Positions 36,501 through 50,886 of a stretch of 64,000 nucleotides of DNA are shown here, in pieces. The translations under genes were made by a program, and so were the position numbers. Origin of the DNA: Parus major. Taxonomy: Eukaryota > Chordata > Aves > Passeriformes > Paridae. The first letter of the stretch is position 1, and every line of letters starts with the position of its first letter. The notes beneath the pieces are model-generated. The model did no database searches. It was not told the DNA's origin and saw only the letters and a list, made by a program, of their open reading frames with translations. The stretch is taken from contig NC_031768.1 in NCBI RefSeq assembly GCF_001522545.3, positions 6,881,555 through 6,945,554 of the forward strand. The letters are read 5' to 3'.

Positions 36501-39500
36501 GTATCTAGTGTAATTTGTCCCCTTGTATCCTCATGTATAAATGGTTATAAACCCCATTCTCAAGATCTCAGGTACACACATGCATTCAGATTTTCCCAAA
36601 GTGGTCCATTTTTTGCTTCCCCAGGCAGGGTACATTTCTCAGCTGTTGATATTGAGTGTAAAGGTATTCCTTAAGAGCTGAAAACATTTTATGAACATGT
36701 CCTTACCAACTTCTTTTTGTAGATATTGACATGGATCTCTGCTTGCTTCAACTAGTTTTAATCAGGGGATTATGTACTGTATTTCTAAAATGTTGATAGA
36801 ATACTAGATGATGAAACAAGATAGAGGAAGAAAAAGAGAGAGATCCCAGAGCTTAATTACAGGCAATTCTGCCACAGGTGCACTAGGCACAGTTTTGGTT
36901 AGATACAGCAAAATCTGAACCCCAAGATGACCAAACACTCTGGAGAGGGCTAAGGCTGTTTGGGCTGTTTTAATGGTTTTACCAATACATAGGTTCAATG
37001 GTACATTTTAACAATGGGAAATATCAAAATAATGCCAGTTAATGCCAAGGTTTCTAAAGTGCTTTGATGAGATTCTGTATTAGGATCAGCTTTCTGAGAA
37101 TAACTCCAGCAGCATCTGTACAGGCTATAGACACTCATCTGGCTACATATCCCTCAACAGCAGAGTTCTGGCTGGGCTGCAGGCCCACAGCACACACAGA
37201 ACCTGAGCACACCACTGTGAAGCTGCTGGAGAAGATTGTTTTGAAAGACTTGCTTCATCCAGATTTACCTAGAAAATTAGGGAAATCATGGCCACCACTT
37301 GTTTGCCCAGTTAAGCATCCTTTTGACCTCCCTGCTATCTGTTAGCTCTGTGCAAGGCTTGAATGCACTGGCATTGACTCAATGAGAGAGAAGGCAGACA
37401 TTCATTAAAAAATAACTGACATTCACTTTAAATTCAACTCATACTCCCAGAGTGAAGTCCTGAGTTGGAAATACAGAATCAGCACTTGTGACACAAAATC
37501 AAGAAGATTTATTTTCCATGAGGAGCAGAGATGATGCTCTATTTTCACTTCTTTCCTGTGTCTATCAATCTCAAATTGTCTGAGACTCCCCAGTCCAGTA
37601 ACTGATCAAGCTCAGAAGTGCCTCATTTTTCTGTAGGCCCATAGGTACATACAGAGCAGCACTCTCAATTTCACATGAGGGGTTTTTTAAGTAGCATTTA
37701 AAGAAATTCATGAGTCACCAGGAGACACCCTTTGAACAATGAGAGCTTTATTCACCAGTAATGTGAAAATGTGGCCAAAGCTCATAAAATACACTCCACA
37801 GAAATCATCTGAAAAGGCAATAAAACACCTCTGCAATACATTTATTTTCTTGACTGTCTTTGTCTGTACATGCTTCATAACAAAGGAGTCTTTTTTCATG
37901 CAGTTTACACTATTTTGGTCTCTATGTCTGACTAGCCTCTTAACAGATGGACCTTGAGCTTTTTGGGTTTGGTTCAATCTTTTACAGAGAGATATGCTGA
38001 CATGATGTCTGATATGGGCCTGGACTCCCAACTCCTACCATACTTCACGCTGTATTCAAGTCAAGGTTTTGATCCAAGTCCATCTCTAGTAAGAGCTTAT
38101 TAAAATTTGCAGGCACAGTGCATTTTTTAGTTGCTAGTCCTGTTTGTTTTTTTATCATGCTTCTCTTCCCGCAAACTCCCAAATATGGTTTGCTGTTATA
38201 TCTGCTAAAAAATTCAGTCAGTGCATAATTCTTTCCCAAGGCATGGAGACCATAAGTGGGACTTGTGCTGTAACCACCTAAAGGGTAATGGGGCACTGTT
38301 ATAATACATGTTTTCATTGTGGCAACAAGGAGAAACCATGGTTTAGTGATTTCACAATCTTGCAGTGATGTCAGACAGACAGATCACCATGCAATATATC
38401 CCATTAAATCCTGGAAGGAACTTGAATTTGGACTCAGTTCAAATTTCAACTAGATAAGCCAGATGAAAAAAATCAAAGAAGATAAAAAGGGGGTTGGGAG
38501 TCAGGAGAGGGGGCAGAGGGATAGGATGCCAGCATATTTCCTCCTTAATTGTGTCCATTTTATTTCTGGCAGACAAAATTTGGGTTTGTTATTGCGTTTT
38601 CTAATATTCCAAGCTTGGGACATTTATCTTTGCTATTTCTCTGCATTTGTCATCACACTCTCAGCACAGTTACCCCAACAGCCTGTGTCTGGAAGCCAGC
38701 TGGCTCTGATCCTGAGAGGAGACCCATCCCTCATATCTCCAGGCACTCCCAAACCACTGCAATCTTTCTTAACATTGAGGAGTTTTTTCCCCCATTAGGG
38801 TCATACATACATCTCATTTGTTGGTTGAGCAAACATCTTCTCTAGGATGAAGAGGCTCAGAATAGAAGGATAAAGGACAAGACTCTGGCACTTTTAAAGT
38901 CTGTGGGAACAATGCCACTGATGTCAGTGGGGCCAGCATTTTAGCCAAAGCTTTCCTCCAAAATCAGCATTTGTGTCACATCTTTAACATGGGAATTACA
39001 GAGAAAAATCAAAAGGAGGGACCTGCTCTTCCTTCAGCACTGGTCCCTTCTTGAACAAATGACAGGAGGGAAATTCCTCTTATCCAAAGCAGGTATCCAG
39101 GAAGGCCCCTGACCCCAGAGCTGACTGAAGCACAGCTCAGAAAAGCAACTACCAGCACTGGTCAGTGGTGGGGCCACCAGGAGCTGTTTCAGGGCCTGGG
39201 ATATGGACAGCTCTCCCTGTCCCTGGCAGCCTCCAGCCAGTGCCTCACACCAGCCCTGCCCCTCTTCTTGCAGGGGAAAACTGACCCCATGTCCCTGGCT
39301 CTGAGGGGTCTGGCAGCAGGGAATATCCACAGGCCCCAGGAAACACTGCAGCTGAGCACAATCTTCCTCATGGCCCTCACCATGAAGACAGAGTAGAGGT
39401 TTTAATCCCAGATGTAACCACTGACTGTCACAAACCACCCAAGGGGCTTTAAACTATTAAGCACCTGTACAGTGGGGTAGAATGAAACTCTCAAAAAACA

Positions 39501-42500
39501 GAGACTATAGATATTAGGAGATATTTGATTTGGCTTCAAAACCTCTAGTCCATTTTCAGCTCCACTCAGCAAGCTTTTGAATGTTCCCACAAAGCAAAGC
39601 CACGAGCTAGAGAACCAATCCAGTCAAATGCATTAACTTAGGAGCAGCAGCAAGTGCTGTTAAAGAATGTGTACGTGTTCAATAAAACCACTGAATCCAC
39701 AAATAGCTTTTATCCTATTTGCTGTGTCTCATGCACATGAAGAAGTGTCTACTTATTTGTTGCCTGGCTTAGATTCTGCCTGATTTTGATTTTATGGAGG
39801 ATTAAAAACAAATTCTCACTTTAGCTCACTGAAAAAATAGAGTCAATATCTTCACTGATCACCATTGACAGCTCACTCCACCTTTGATCACAGCCACAAC
39901 ACTCAGAAGATTCACTAGAAAACACCTGCCAATGACACTGCATTTCACATTAGCAACCTGGTGTAAAGAAAAATGGACCCCGAATTTAAAGGTGCTCTCA
40001 ATACTCACAACGTAATGGATGTGATATCTTAAAGTTCATGAAATATTGAAAACAGATATCTTAATTTGTCAAATTTATTGCTAAATTACTTTACAATCAG
40101 TATGGTTTCAAACTTTACTGACATTATGGAGACCTTCTCTTCACTCCTCCTTTCAGTGTCTTTGCAGTTTGAGTTAACTGTTTTCCAAGAACCAGGTGCC
40201 CAACTCCCATTCCTCTGAAGTCTCCTGATCCCCATATAATACCTGGCTGTAGGATTAGCTTTACAGATAATCAGGCAATTCCCCTAAAGCATTATTCCCA
40301 TTAATCTTATGGTGAAGGGCTATCTCCTGCAGAGTACTCAGTTTGATTTGACGGCTCTTTTGAAAACATTTTTTGTGAATAGGCAAGAACAAGAAAGGGA
40401 AAAGAAAATGATTGCAGCTGTCTCCTCTAACACCAGTGAAGGCAACAAGTGAAACTTGGATATAGCAGGTTCATACAAGAAACCACAGCTGGTAGTTCAC
40501 AGAATTAAGCTTTGGAGTACTTTTTTATGGGACATTGAGAGTGGCTAAAACTTACGTGAGCTTTACAAAAAGGCATTAGATATATTCACTGGGAAAAAAA
40601 TAATCCATGAAGAAATGTCAAACAAGATGTTCTTTTCACAGAGTGCACTGGTGCCATGAGTATGCTAGTTCTAAGGAAAAAAAGAAGAGAAACCTATGTT
40701 AATAGCAAGTTATCCTTCACATGAATTTTAGTAGGTATTAGGGAAAAAATAACTATAATGTATTCCTGATTTAACAGTATTTCATGCAGGTCTGGGCAAA
40801 AGCTAAAAAAAAGAATGGACTCTACATGAGTAAGTATATTTGCTTTAAGAATAATTTAAGAGGTTAGGACTCACCTTAGTTTCTTGCATTTTTATATCTG
40901 AGCACTTTAATTGCCCTTTTATTATATTTGTTCAATAATTTTTACATTCACCTTTAATTATATTTTTTTTTATTGCACGGGACTAGGATCAAATTTCGAT
41001 GAACTGCTTTAAATGGGAAGGAATATAAATTCTGTCATATGGCTGGAACATTAAACTGAACTCAGTAATATCGAAAAATTCTGCCTGGAAAATCTATAAA
41101 ATGCCAAGAGAGCCCTTTATCAAGACAGTCTGTGAGTGCATACTTTGGAGGAGGAGTTTGCAAGAAGGAGGACAGTGGGAGCTAATCAACACATCACCAA
41201 GTATTTTGACCACTTTATTTTAACTTTCCAGGTTTGCCATGTTTTTCCCTGCTCCTCTTAGGGGAAAGCAAAACCCAAGGTGAATTCTAATCTTTTTAAT
41301 GAGATGGATGATAAATCTCCTTCAAACACAATTTTTGCTTTTGTGATATGCTGATAAACACATGCTTCCTGTATCCAATGAAACTGCCCCATCAGAGAGG
41401 AAAAGCTTTGCAGCACTACAACAATTTCACAGCACCAAGAGCTCTTAAAAGTTTCATGACTAGTTAGAACTCTTATTAATTAAACATGAGCCATATTATT
41501 ACAGCTCTTGTACCAATTAAGCACTGAACTGGTACCCTGCTACACAGAGTGACAATGCTGTTGTCCTCTGGATCTTACATCAATGTTTTGACTCATTAGT
41601 TTGGGTGTTTAATCCAGATTTTCAAACATGGAATTAATAAAAACTGAAGGCTTCCATTATGTAGCCGTAGCAGTGGCTATACTCAGTAATTCAATCACTT
41701 CTCATGGGCTTGTACTAATTATATCAATTCATTTTTATTTAAATGCCTTTGAAACATTTTGATTCAGGAGGAAAAAAAACAACAACACAATAAAATAATA
41801 ACTTTATATTCACCTCAGTAATGCATTAAGCTCTCAATTTGACCAGCATTTTAACTGTCCTCTTTGAATCAGCAACTTTTCATTTTCAACTTTACCCCAG
41901 ATTCTTCTGCAAGGCATTTGATATTTCCTTTTCCCCCAGGGGAGGTAGTGGGCTGGACATAAGGTATTTGATCACTGATACAATAATAGCTTTAGTTTCA
42001 TCTGAATACATAAATTTTGGGGGAAAAAAGAAAAATGCAGTTATTAATGTGTGGGCTCATATTATTAAAATTCCACAAGTAGCTCCTGGGTTCTAGGTGG
42101 GAATAGCTTCCATAGACCTGATCTGGTATTTTCTGCTTGAGGTTATGTCAATTTTTTCTATTTAGGTAGAAAATAATTTCTTTTCCAGTGAATTTCCTTT
42201 CAATGTCTTTCATTGCTCCCACAGCCAAGCCACCTCTTTTTCTGTGTGAGATGGGAGAGGTGTTGGCAGGCAGTGCAAGAGGGATGCTCATGAAAGCTGT
42301 AGTGGCATGAAGGACCTGTGGCAGTCACACCCCAAGATTTTCTGAGTGACCCTGTCAGCAGGGAAGAGTCCAAGTTAAACTATTAAAGTTGGTATGTTGT
42401 GTGCCTCTAACCCAGCACAGCACACTGCATGGTGTCAGCCAGGGACAATAAAGGGAAATAAAGAAAAATTAAAATAGCCATAACCCATCTATGGGGTGTC

Positions 42501-43087
42501 TGTCACAGCCACTCACGCTTTATCTGGTGGCGTGTGGAAAGAGGTTTTGTGGGCAAGCTGTGCTTTCTGTCCCCCAAAATATTCTCTCTTTGCTCCACAG
42601 GAAAGAGAACTGTGCAGAGCCTATTTCCCTTGTGCCACTTCACCTAGAGTTCTTCTACTTGGAGAGAGCAGAGGAGACATCCTGCAGTGCTACCGAGGAT
42701 GGCACACCACATATGCCCACAGCAGAAGCACTGGAGTTTTCCCTTCTCCCTCCCCAGCCTCCATGGTTTCTCTGCACAAGGCAGACAGAAAAGGAGATTC
42801 TGAGGCAGTTTTGCTTCCACAGAGGCTGGAAAACAGCAAGAACATCCCTCTGCTTCTGCAAGCAGAATACCATCCCTGTTTGTCTCCTTTTCCCACTGTT
42901 TTCTTCACAGTTGATGGGATCTGTGTTTTCCACTCCAAAACAACAAGAACTTTCACAAATCAGATGAATAATTTTAAGGACTGTGCAAGGAATTACTGAA
43001 GTTCCTATTCCCACAGTTTCCACAGGAGCATCAGGTACTATCACTTGACAAGGGGCTCACACAAGACATAAGGATTCGAATATTTTT
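36501..43087. other. intergenic DNA, GC-rich patch, overlapping frames
   Basis: Mostly unique sequence. A GC-richer patch at about 39030-39400 holds a minus-strand frame of 134 codons without recognisable domains. Around 42491-43044 two plus-strand frames (158 and 167 codons) and one minus-strand frame (129 codons) overlap, the lowest stop density outside repeats. None shows a known motif. Confidence 0.5.
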
Positions 43088-43107
43088 TTGTTGTTGTTGT
43101 TGTTGTT
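43088..43107 (+). repeat. (TTG)n microsatellite
   Basis: Six complete TTG units preceded by a T run. Confidence 0.95.
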
Positions 43108-44694
43108 ACAAATCCAAGACTAAAGACACCTATTCTTGCTTGGACTGGAAACTGGTCATGGAATCTAAATAAATAGCCACTGATACAAAGCCAGATTTCC
43201 TTCCCACTCCCCTGCTTCTATGAGGGGTACAGCTCAACTAGAGCATAGACACAAGTTTTCTCCTAGGCTGAACGGGAAATCCTCCTCAGGGAAGATTCAT
43301 AAATACCAAATTACCTACTGCCAGCAACTGTGCTGGACCGTATTTTACCTGCCACATCTGCACCTCTGGTCAAGTAAGAGCCCCTTCCTTGGAATACTCA
43401 TACCAAGCCTGTCACAGCTACTGACCTAGTCCTCAGGAAGAGTTCAAACTATTGGCTATATTACATAGTATTAGAATTGTTATCTCTTTAGGAGGCACGG
43501 CAACTCCCATCCTTGTACTTACCATTTATAATTACAGTACAGTACAAATTACCGTTTGTAATGGTCAGGATAATCTCCAGCCATCTAATTGCCTTTGTCC
43601 ATGAGAGGTGACATGTCCTGAATATGCAGAAGATTCTCTGCTCAACAGTCAGGGCATTTCAAGCAATAGAAGGACACAGAGGGAGCAGCAACAGCAAGGA
43701 TCACATATTTCCTCAGACTGCAACAAACACCAGGCCTGAACACCAGGCAGGAACAAGATTTTCAGAGGTTCTACAGGTGGGGCTGGTCCAGTACTTCTTC
43801 ACTGCTTCAAACCTGGGAATAGTCTTCTGAACATAATTAACAGGCCATCTTGCACAGGGCTGCCACAGCAGCTCATCAATTTATAACCAGTAAAGGTTTT
43901 TAAATCAGTAAAGCTGAAATTTGGAATATTTATTAATTACTCGTCCCTGATGTGTTCATTTTGCTTGTGTGTGGAAATGTCCACATATGTCTTCTGCTGT
44001 CCAGTTTGCAGTCATTCCCACAGGGCACAGGTGGAGCAGCTCTGGTCCAGTGCAGCTGAGCTGGAAAGGAGAGTCAGCTGTACCTGTGCAGTTTTTGACA
44101 GCTGTTTTCCTGCAGCACGAAAAAACCTCCTGGGAGTAACTGTGAGATGCCAGACTAGAGGGACTCAGGGGGTCTCTGTTGAGGAGATGAGATTTAATTG
44201 CATTTTTTGGGAAGAGATCCCATTGTCCAATAAAGTACTCGAGGTACAATAACTAGGAGATTTTAATTTAAAGAAATAAAAGGAGGAAGACTGTTCCCTA
44301 CCACACAGATATAAAAAAGACAATTTCACGTCTGGATGATTGACTCCAATTTACAACAGTCTTGTAACAATAATCATTTCAATAATGTGGCTTGCCAAGG
44401 GTTTTAGGGCAGCTAACTGAATTATAGCAAATCTTTACAATTACAACGTTTGTAATGAACGCAGTTAGTGAAGCCTCAGCGGCCTTCCCTTATCATTTAC
44501 CAGTGAGTGATAGCTCATTGGAGGAGGCCACCCTTCAGCAAAGAGCAGTGGAGCAGCACACAAACCAGCCAAGCCTCAGCTTGACAGCTTCAAGGAGACA
44601 GGAGCGCAGGGGCTGAGGGCACACGGGATGTGCAGAGGCTCCCCGTGCCACTCTTCATCATTCCTGCTAAGGACTCTCTGGAAACCGAAAGAGA
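43108..44694. other. intergenic DNA, no gene seen
   Basis: Unique sequence. The part from about 44590 to 44694 may be a diverged upstream continuation of the CR1 piece that follows. Confidence 0.5.
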
Positions 44695-44830
44695 GGAAAT
44701 TCATTTCAGGTATTAGGAAGAAATTCTTTACTGTGAGAGTAGTGAGGCACTGGCACAGGTTGCCCACAGAAGCTGTGGGTGCTCCATCCCTTGAGGTGTT
44801 TAAGATCTGGCTGGGATCCTGGAGAGTACC
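44695..44830 (+). mobile_element. CR1 3'-region fragment
   Basis: Plus-strand CR1: tttcaggtattaggaagaaa, ttctttactgtgagagtagt, gaggcactggcacaggttgc, ccatcccttgaggtgttt. It fades out before the terminal repeat. Confidence 0.88.
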
Positions 44831-47800
44831 CAAACTGTGCCCTTTGGGTATGACAATTTCTCCCCTTTGTAGAAGTCAGTATCCCCCAGAAAGTTCAGGG
44901 GTTTTTTCAATCTCAGTCAATTACAGTTTATGACTATAACAGGAAAAACTGAAAAGCAACAAGAAATACATTTTGTTGGTGACAAAAGTCATCACAAGAG
45001 ACTCAGATGGCTCTTCCTTCCTGACCTCCAGCATAACAAGCTGGAGAGCCAATGTCCCAGTCAGGAGGCCAAGCTTTCTCTGTGAGAGAGCACAGCACTT
45101 GTGGATGGATGACTTTGGCCAGCTCTCCTCACTCAGGCTGCTCACCAAGGTTTTCTGAGCACACAGGCAAGATCTAATGTGGAAATCATCAAACCAAATA
45201 TGTAAATGAACATGTACATTGCTGATATCCACACTGGAGCTTGTTAGTGAGATTCCTTCACAGTCTACAGAGCCAGTAACAGCTTTGCCTTGTTCAGAGG
45301 TGACTTCTAAAAACTTGAGAGGTGTTGTCACCAAGAACAGCCTGTGCCTCCAGGGTGCTTTCTAGTGAGGGTGGCTGGAGCTGAGACCAATAACAGCAGC
45401 GTGACACAGTCAAATGATGTGAAACCCAACGCAGCAACCAAAATATGTTCCTTGTCTGGCACACAAATGTCTGCTCACTCTACCCTAAGGTTCATGCCTG
45501 GCACCTTGCAGTTGCCCTGGCTGGTTCTTCCCAGGTGTGGCAATGTGCTTGGCTACAAAAGGACCACGTGGATTTACTGCAGTAATAAATTATACTTTGT
45601 GCTTCTGGCTGGAGTACACGTGTTAATGTTGACTTCTGCAAGCAACCAGTGGGAGCACAGGCTGGTAGAGCCTCAGATTCACACTGCAAAGATCAACCAT
45701 CTTTTGGTTTGACACAACCTTCCACCACAGCCAGTAAGCACACACATGTTCTCAGCTGATTTTCTTCATTGGCCTAATGTGCAATGTGTGACTGTGTCTG
45801 AGACTTCTGAAACTGACTGTTGTCGCTGCATAAGTACACAAGCAATAGACAAAGCAAGCAGCACCTTCAGTGGGCTTTCAGCAGCTCTCTGTAGCAGTCC
45901 TACACCTGGTCATCTCTGTGCTCCTGTGCTTAACAGGGCAAGTTATCTCCTTCTGCAGTCAATGGCATTTTGTAACCTGGCAGTGAAAAATCATCTTTTT
46001 CATCACCAGCTATGAAAGTCAATGGTTCAAAAATTCCCAGTATGCTGAGATCACCATTTCTCCTGTTGATAAATAGTCCTTTTCTTTGTGTTTCTTTAAC
46101 TCCTGGCTGCCTCTGACAGCTGCCTCTGGTTCTGATATGCAACATTAGCTGGCAAAGCAGGCAACTTTTTCTGCTAGGTTTCTGCAGCACCTGACAAGGC
46201 AATGTTGATAATAATAAGGATTCATATCTTTCCAAAGGAGGTTCATAGTGACATAGAGATATCAGTGTCTTCCTATAAGGAGAAAGGCTGAAAGACTTGA
46301 GAGCTCCCATGTCCCAGCTTCAGGACCTGCTTTGTCACTTTGTAGTATTGATCACTTTAAGCCTGGGATATTTTTTGTGCTTCTCTGGTTTCTTTGCCAA
46401 TCAGAGTTATAACTAATTCAGTCAGAAAAACCAATAGCCCACCTTAAAACTTTTCTGCCCTCATGCCTTGACTCTGATGGTTCTTGGCAGACAGCACACC
46501 TCACACAGTCTGCAGACAAAGCTTGGTTTTCTTGGTGTCAGTACAGAGAGCCAAGGTGGTTCTGCATTGCGCAGACGTAAAGCACCCGAGAGGGAGAGAA
46601 CAAAGAGCTCCCTCACATTCCTGTGTGTTATACGACCGTGGAAAGAAACAAAAATACATCCCCAATAAAAATTAGTAGGTCTTTTGTATCTGAATTATTC
46701 AAATGGGAGTTTGCTTTTAAGCCTCAAGCTCGAGGTAGTTTTCTTCCACAGCATGGCCTACATTCAGTATATTGAATATAAAACTGTACATACAGCTGGG
46801 TATATAACTGTGCTGAACAAAGGGGAGAGCTGGCAAAGCCACTGAATCTCCTGCCCCAATTAACCTCGCTCCTGCGTGGTGCTATAATTGACTTCTGCTC
46901 TTTATTAAACGCAGAAGCACTTAGTCCATTGCTCCTGAGCTTAGCAAGAAACCAGCTGAGCCTTTTCTTTACCCCTCAGAGGAACAATGAGGCAGCGTGA
47001 GAGCTGCAGCTCAGCCCACGCCCTCCTCTCCCCTATGGTGTACCCACCTTTGGAAGAGAATGGCAGAGCCTACGTGGGGTGTGCTCTCAGAAGCAGAACC
47101 AACACTCCCAGCTGCCCTGTCCTAGTCACAAACGCATTTTGTTTTACTAAATTGTTGTGGGGAATATCTCGGTTGCCAGCAGAGAAGCAATGTGTTTCTC
47201 CATTAGGAAAAATCAAAACTCCGGTTCAATTTCTGAAAGAAAAATATTATTCTTCCCTGTTAAAAATGGCTGCACACTTCCAACCATTTCTGCTAAGAGA
47301 AATCAGACTTCCTACTCCAATGGGCTGAGCCTTCACCAGACTTTGCTCGCTGGCAAATCCTCTGCAAGCTGAAGAAAATAAAATTTTATTTATTTCAAGA
47401 AGCCAATGCATGCACACAGAGCTCACAAACACCTTTGCCAGTGGGTGGGGATACCTGTTGGGAAGAAGGATATGAATTATCACTGTCAGATGAACCTTTA
47501 AGGCCACTCACTGCAGGCCAGAGAGCAGAAGGCAGGTCCAGAAATTGCTTTTGTTGTCCCTGTCAGAACAAGAGTTTTATCTACTCCAGGGAAAATGGGA
47601 GGAAATTCTAGCATCTTCCCCAGCCTGGCCTTGTAGAGAAGCAGAGGTTAGGCTAAATCCTACTCTTAAAACACCAAGTTAGGACAGCAGAAAGGTGCAG
47701 TTTGTGATCTCCCTTTGGAAAACACAAGCTGACAACTCAGCTACACAGAGGTTAACAGGAAGCAGTGCCAGAGAGCCCAGTGGTAAAGAAACAGTCAAGG

Positions 47801-50800
47801 AAGGGGTTTATTCCTCCATGCCTTGGGCACTGTTTTGGGATTAGAAACTCAGAGCTGAGGTTTTTTTGTTGAACTGAGTTATTTTTTGACATTAACCTTG
47901 ATTTTGTGACTGAGCTGTGATATCCTCTCTGGGAAAAAGGGACAAGATTGTTCTGTCTTGTGGCTTTGTTTGCCAGCTCTTCTGGCCATTCTACATGAAC
48001 CTTTAGTCAAAGCAAATGCAACAGGTTGTGTTTCTAAGACAAATGTGCTTGGAGATGTGAAAATTAAGACAGTTCTTTCCAGCTCAGGATTGTTAGTCCA
48101 GCCCATCAATCCAGTCATTGATTTTGGCTCTCCAACAGCCCTCATACGTGTCAAAATCCCAAGATATTTTGGAAAAATATCACCTTTCTTTGTTCCTTGG
48201 ATGGATTTTTCCTTTTTACCACAAAGATATTGTTAATTGACAGAGTATGAAAGGGATTCAATGGCAATGAAAAAAAAAAAGTTTCATTTTTAATGTGATG
48301 CCATCAAATATTGCAAGCTTTTCCACTTCTCTCTCCCTTGGTGAGTACTGCTTCAGAGAGACAACTTCCCACATATCTGGTTAAGAAGTAACTGTGGTAG
48401 CTCCACACGATTCATTTTAAATATTTCACTTTCCCTCATTGACAATGTTACTTATTTGTTCACTGTGTTCAGAGGAAAGGTCTAAACATGCCCAAACTAC
48501 ATCCAAAAGGATCTTCAGAAGTCCTGTGCATGTCAGAGGAGTCTTTTTACTCAGCAGGCTGCATTTTGGATACCAGCAGTATTTTAATAAAAGAATTTCT
48601 CTTCAGATCTCCTATACATAAAATGAGCATTCCAGGGTGAAATACAATTAAACACCTCAAGCATCACTTTTCTAACATTATCATTTTTCTAGGACTATTT
48701 TTCAAATTCTCATACTGAAACAAGTTGAAGAAAATATAAGAGTATTATTTATTCTTTTGTCAAAGATAAATTCCTGATCTTCAAAGCATGAGAAAATTCT
48801 TCAACATTTCATCTACTAACTTGCTAATATCTATCACATTTTGAAAACTTTTTTACCACTTGATTATTTTCTCCTTTTTTGTAAGAGAAGCATTCAAGGA
48901 AAAGTTTCCCAATAATGATGTTCAAAATCTGCTCCTGCCCATTCTGTCAACATACTGGTTTTCAAAATTTGCTTATGACCAAAAATACTGGGAATAGAGA
49001 AAATAGAGAGCAACTCTTGGCAGGTTCTTCTTTTTTTCAAGTGCAATAGGAGACACTAACAGATTTGACTTTATCCCACACTATTTAAATAGGAAAAAAA
49101 AATGTAAAATGAATGTATGTTTTTCCATGAGATCTCCTAAGAAATAATTTTCAGAGCCTTACAGAATATTTTGGCCATTTTTTGCACTATTTCAGGTGAC
49201 CCATAAGAAGTTTGTCTTTCCCAAACTGTTTATTATGTCCTGCTTGTGGCTCTTCTGTACCTCCTGTGGGATCTTCTGAGCAACGTGGAGCCTTTCTCAA
49301 ACCATCAGCTCCCCAACCTCTGCCTCTTCAGGGGTTAGAAGTGAATAATGCTTCTGCCTAATCCCAAATTAGGCAGCCAGATGTCCCAAAACCCCAATAA
49401 AATATTGATGTATGTCACAGAGACTGACAGGCAGCTGTATGGGCAGGAGTGATGGCTCTGGAGCTGAGGGAGCTTTTGTATTCAGCACCCGCAGCCCCTG
49501 CTCTGGAAAGGTTGTTCAGACTTCCAGCACAGATGCCAATTATGACAGACAGCCAAACACTTGACCTCTACAGCTCTAAATTTTGTAGCTGATCACAGAG
49601 CAGTCGAATGGGTGATGACTTTTAGTCACATCAGCCTGGTCTGGATTTAAGGCCTTAAGGCAGACCTGAGAACAGAAAGATCATTTTCCATCACCAAAGC
49701 CAAAAGGCTTGCTTGAAAACATATTGACATTAGAAGGTAGGCTAAAAGCAACATTCAATCTTCAAGTTTTTATTAATAACTCATAGTTTCCTATCTAGAA
49801 TTTACATTATAAATGTTTAATCCTACAGTTCAGGTCTAAGTTTCACAGATTAGATCTAGGAGTGGTGGCATAGATATTCTTAAAAATAATTTCCTGTAAG
49901 TGAAATAAATGCTACAAAATTAATTCTCAAGCAATTAAAAAAAAAACAAACCAAAAAACCAAGAAATGGTCAAATCAACATTAACAACTGCCAGAAGATG
50001 GATTCATTCCATATAAATGACACCTCTGTCTAAGCCTCAGAAAGTGGAGGCATGGACTGACACAACCCCCTGTTTAAAATAGATTTATATTTATCCAAAG
50101 AGGTGTCTCTAGCCCAAAGATTAATATCAGAGGCCAAAGAGAACAGCTTAAAGGCAATGGGCATTCTTGCAGATGATTTGGGAAGACAAATATCTGTTTG
50201 GCAGACAGAAGAAGCAGAAGCTGAAAACAGAAATGTGTTCAACATGAATCTTTGGGACATCATTTATCCTGCTCACAACAACCTGCAGGAGTGAAAAGAT
50301 TATGGCTGTTCATTGGTTACAAAATGCAAAACGAAGTTTAGGAATGAAACACAGCAGTTTTAAGGCCACACTTCTTAAAAATGCCCATGAAGTTCTTTGT
50401 TCTGTATGTTTTAAGTGAGACACTTCAAGTGATCACTTCAAGCAATGCTGTTTTGTGGGTACAGCAAATCTGAAATTCTGTCCTACATCCAGGCCTAGAT
50501 CTTTGTCTTTGATAGACAGGCACCTGCCACAGGCTGGGGTCATAAAATCCTAAATACACCAAGTGAGCACAGCTTTGGTGAAGCTCAGCCCTTAAGGAAA
50601 TCGTTGCACTTAAATTCTTATCCCCAGTTACAAGGGTTACTATTTCAAATATTTTCCATAACATGGATCCTTTAATTTATGTGATAGCAGAAGTAAAGGC
50701 CAAAATGTCCATGAAATATCCCCCTCACTGTCACCACAGTGGTGGCAGGATGTTAGCAACATGAGGGAATCTTGTCACCCTACAAAGTTCAGCAAGGCTG

Positions 50801-50822
50801 GTGGGAGAGCACAGTCATGGTA
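44831..50822. other. intergenic DNA, no gene seen
   Basis: Unique sequence with no recognised repeat. Frames up to 137 codons (44921-45334, minus) and 126 codons (45930-46310, minus) show no domain. The stretch 46840-46960 (AATTAACC, TATAATTG, TTATTAAACG) has enhancer-like composition. Confidence 0.5.
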
Positions 50823-50886
50823 AATCACAGAATCACAGAATTACAGAATCACAGAATCACAGAATCACAGAATCACAGAATCACAG
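50823..50886 (-). repeat. expanded CR1 terminal repeat, (AATCACAG)8
   Basis: Eight contiguous 8-base units, seven identical and one (50839-50846) with a C-to-T change, followed by a partial unit. They are the terminal repeat of the CR1 element that follows. CR1 copies usually end in only a few units, so this looks like post-insertion expansion. Confidence 0.95.

Noticed and set aside
39034..39438. GC-rich patch with 134-codon minus-strand frame, possible exon
   Set aside because: No domain resemblance and no convincing donor/acceptor pair. Higher GC alone lowers stop frequency.
50030..50294. Coding-looking segment with frames open on both strands (helix-like Glu/Ala-rich peptide on plus)
   Set aside because: No start or splice context and no family resemblance, and equal openness on both strands argues against selection for either.
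50823..50886. Regular 8-base repeats suggesting a CRISPR-like array
   Set aside because: Units are contiguous without spacers and are the terminal repeat of a CR1 element.
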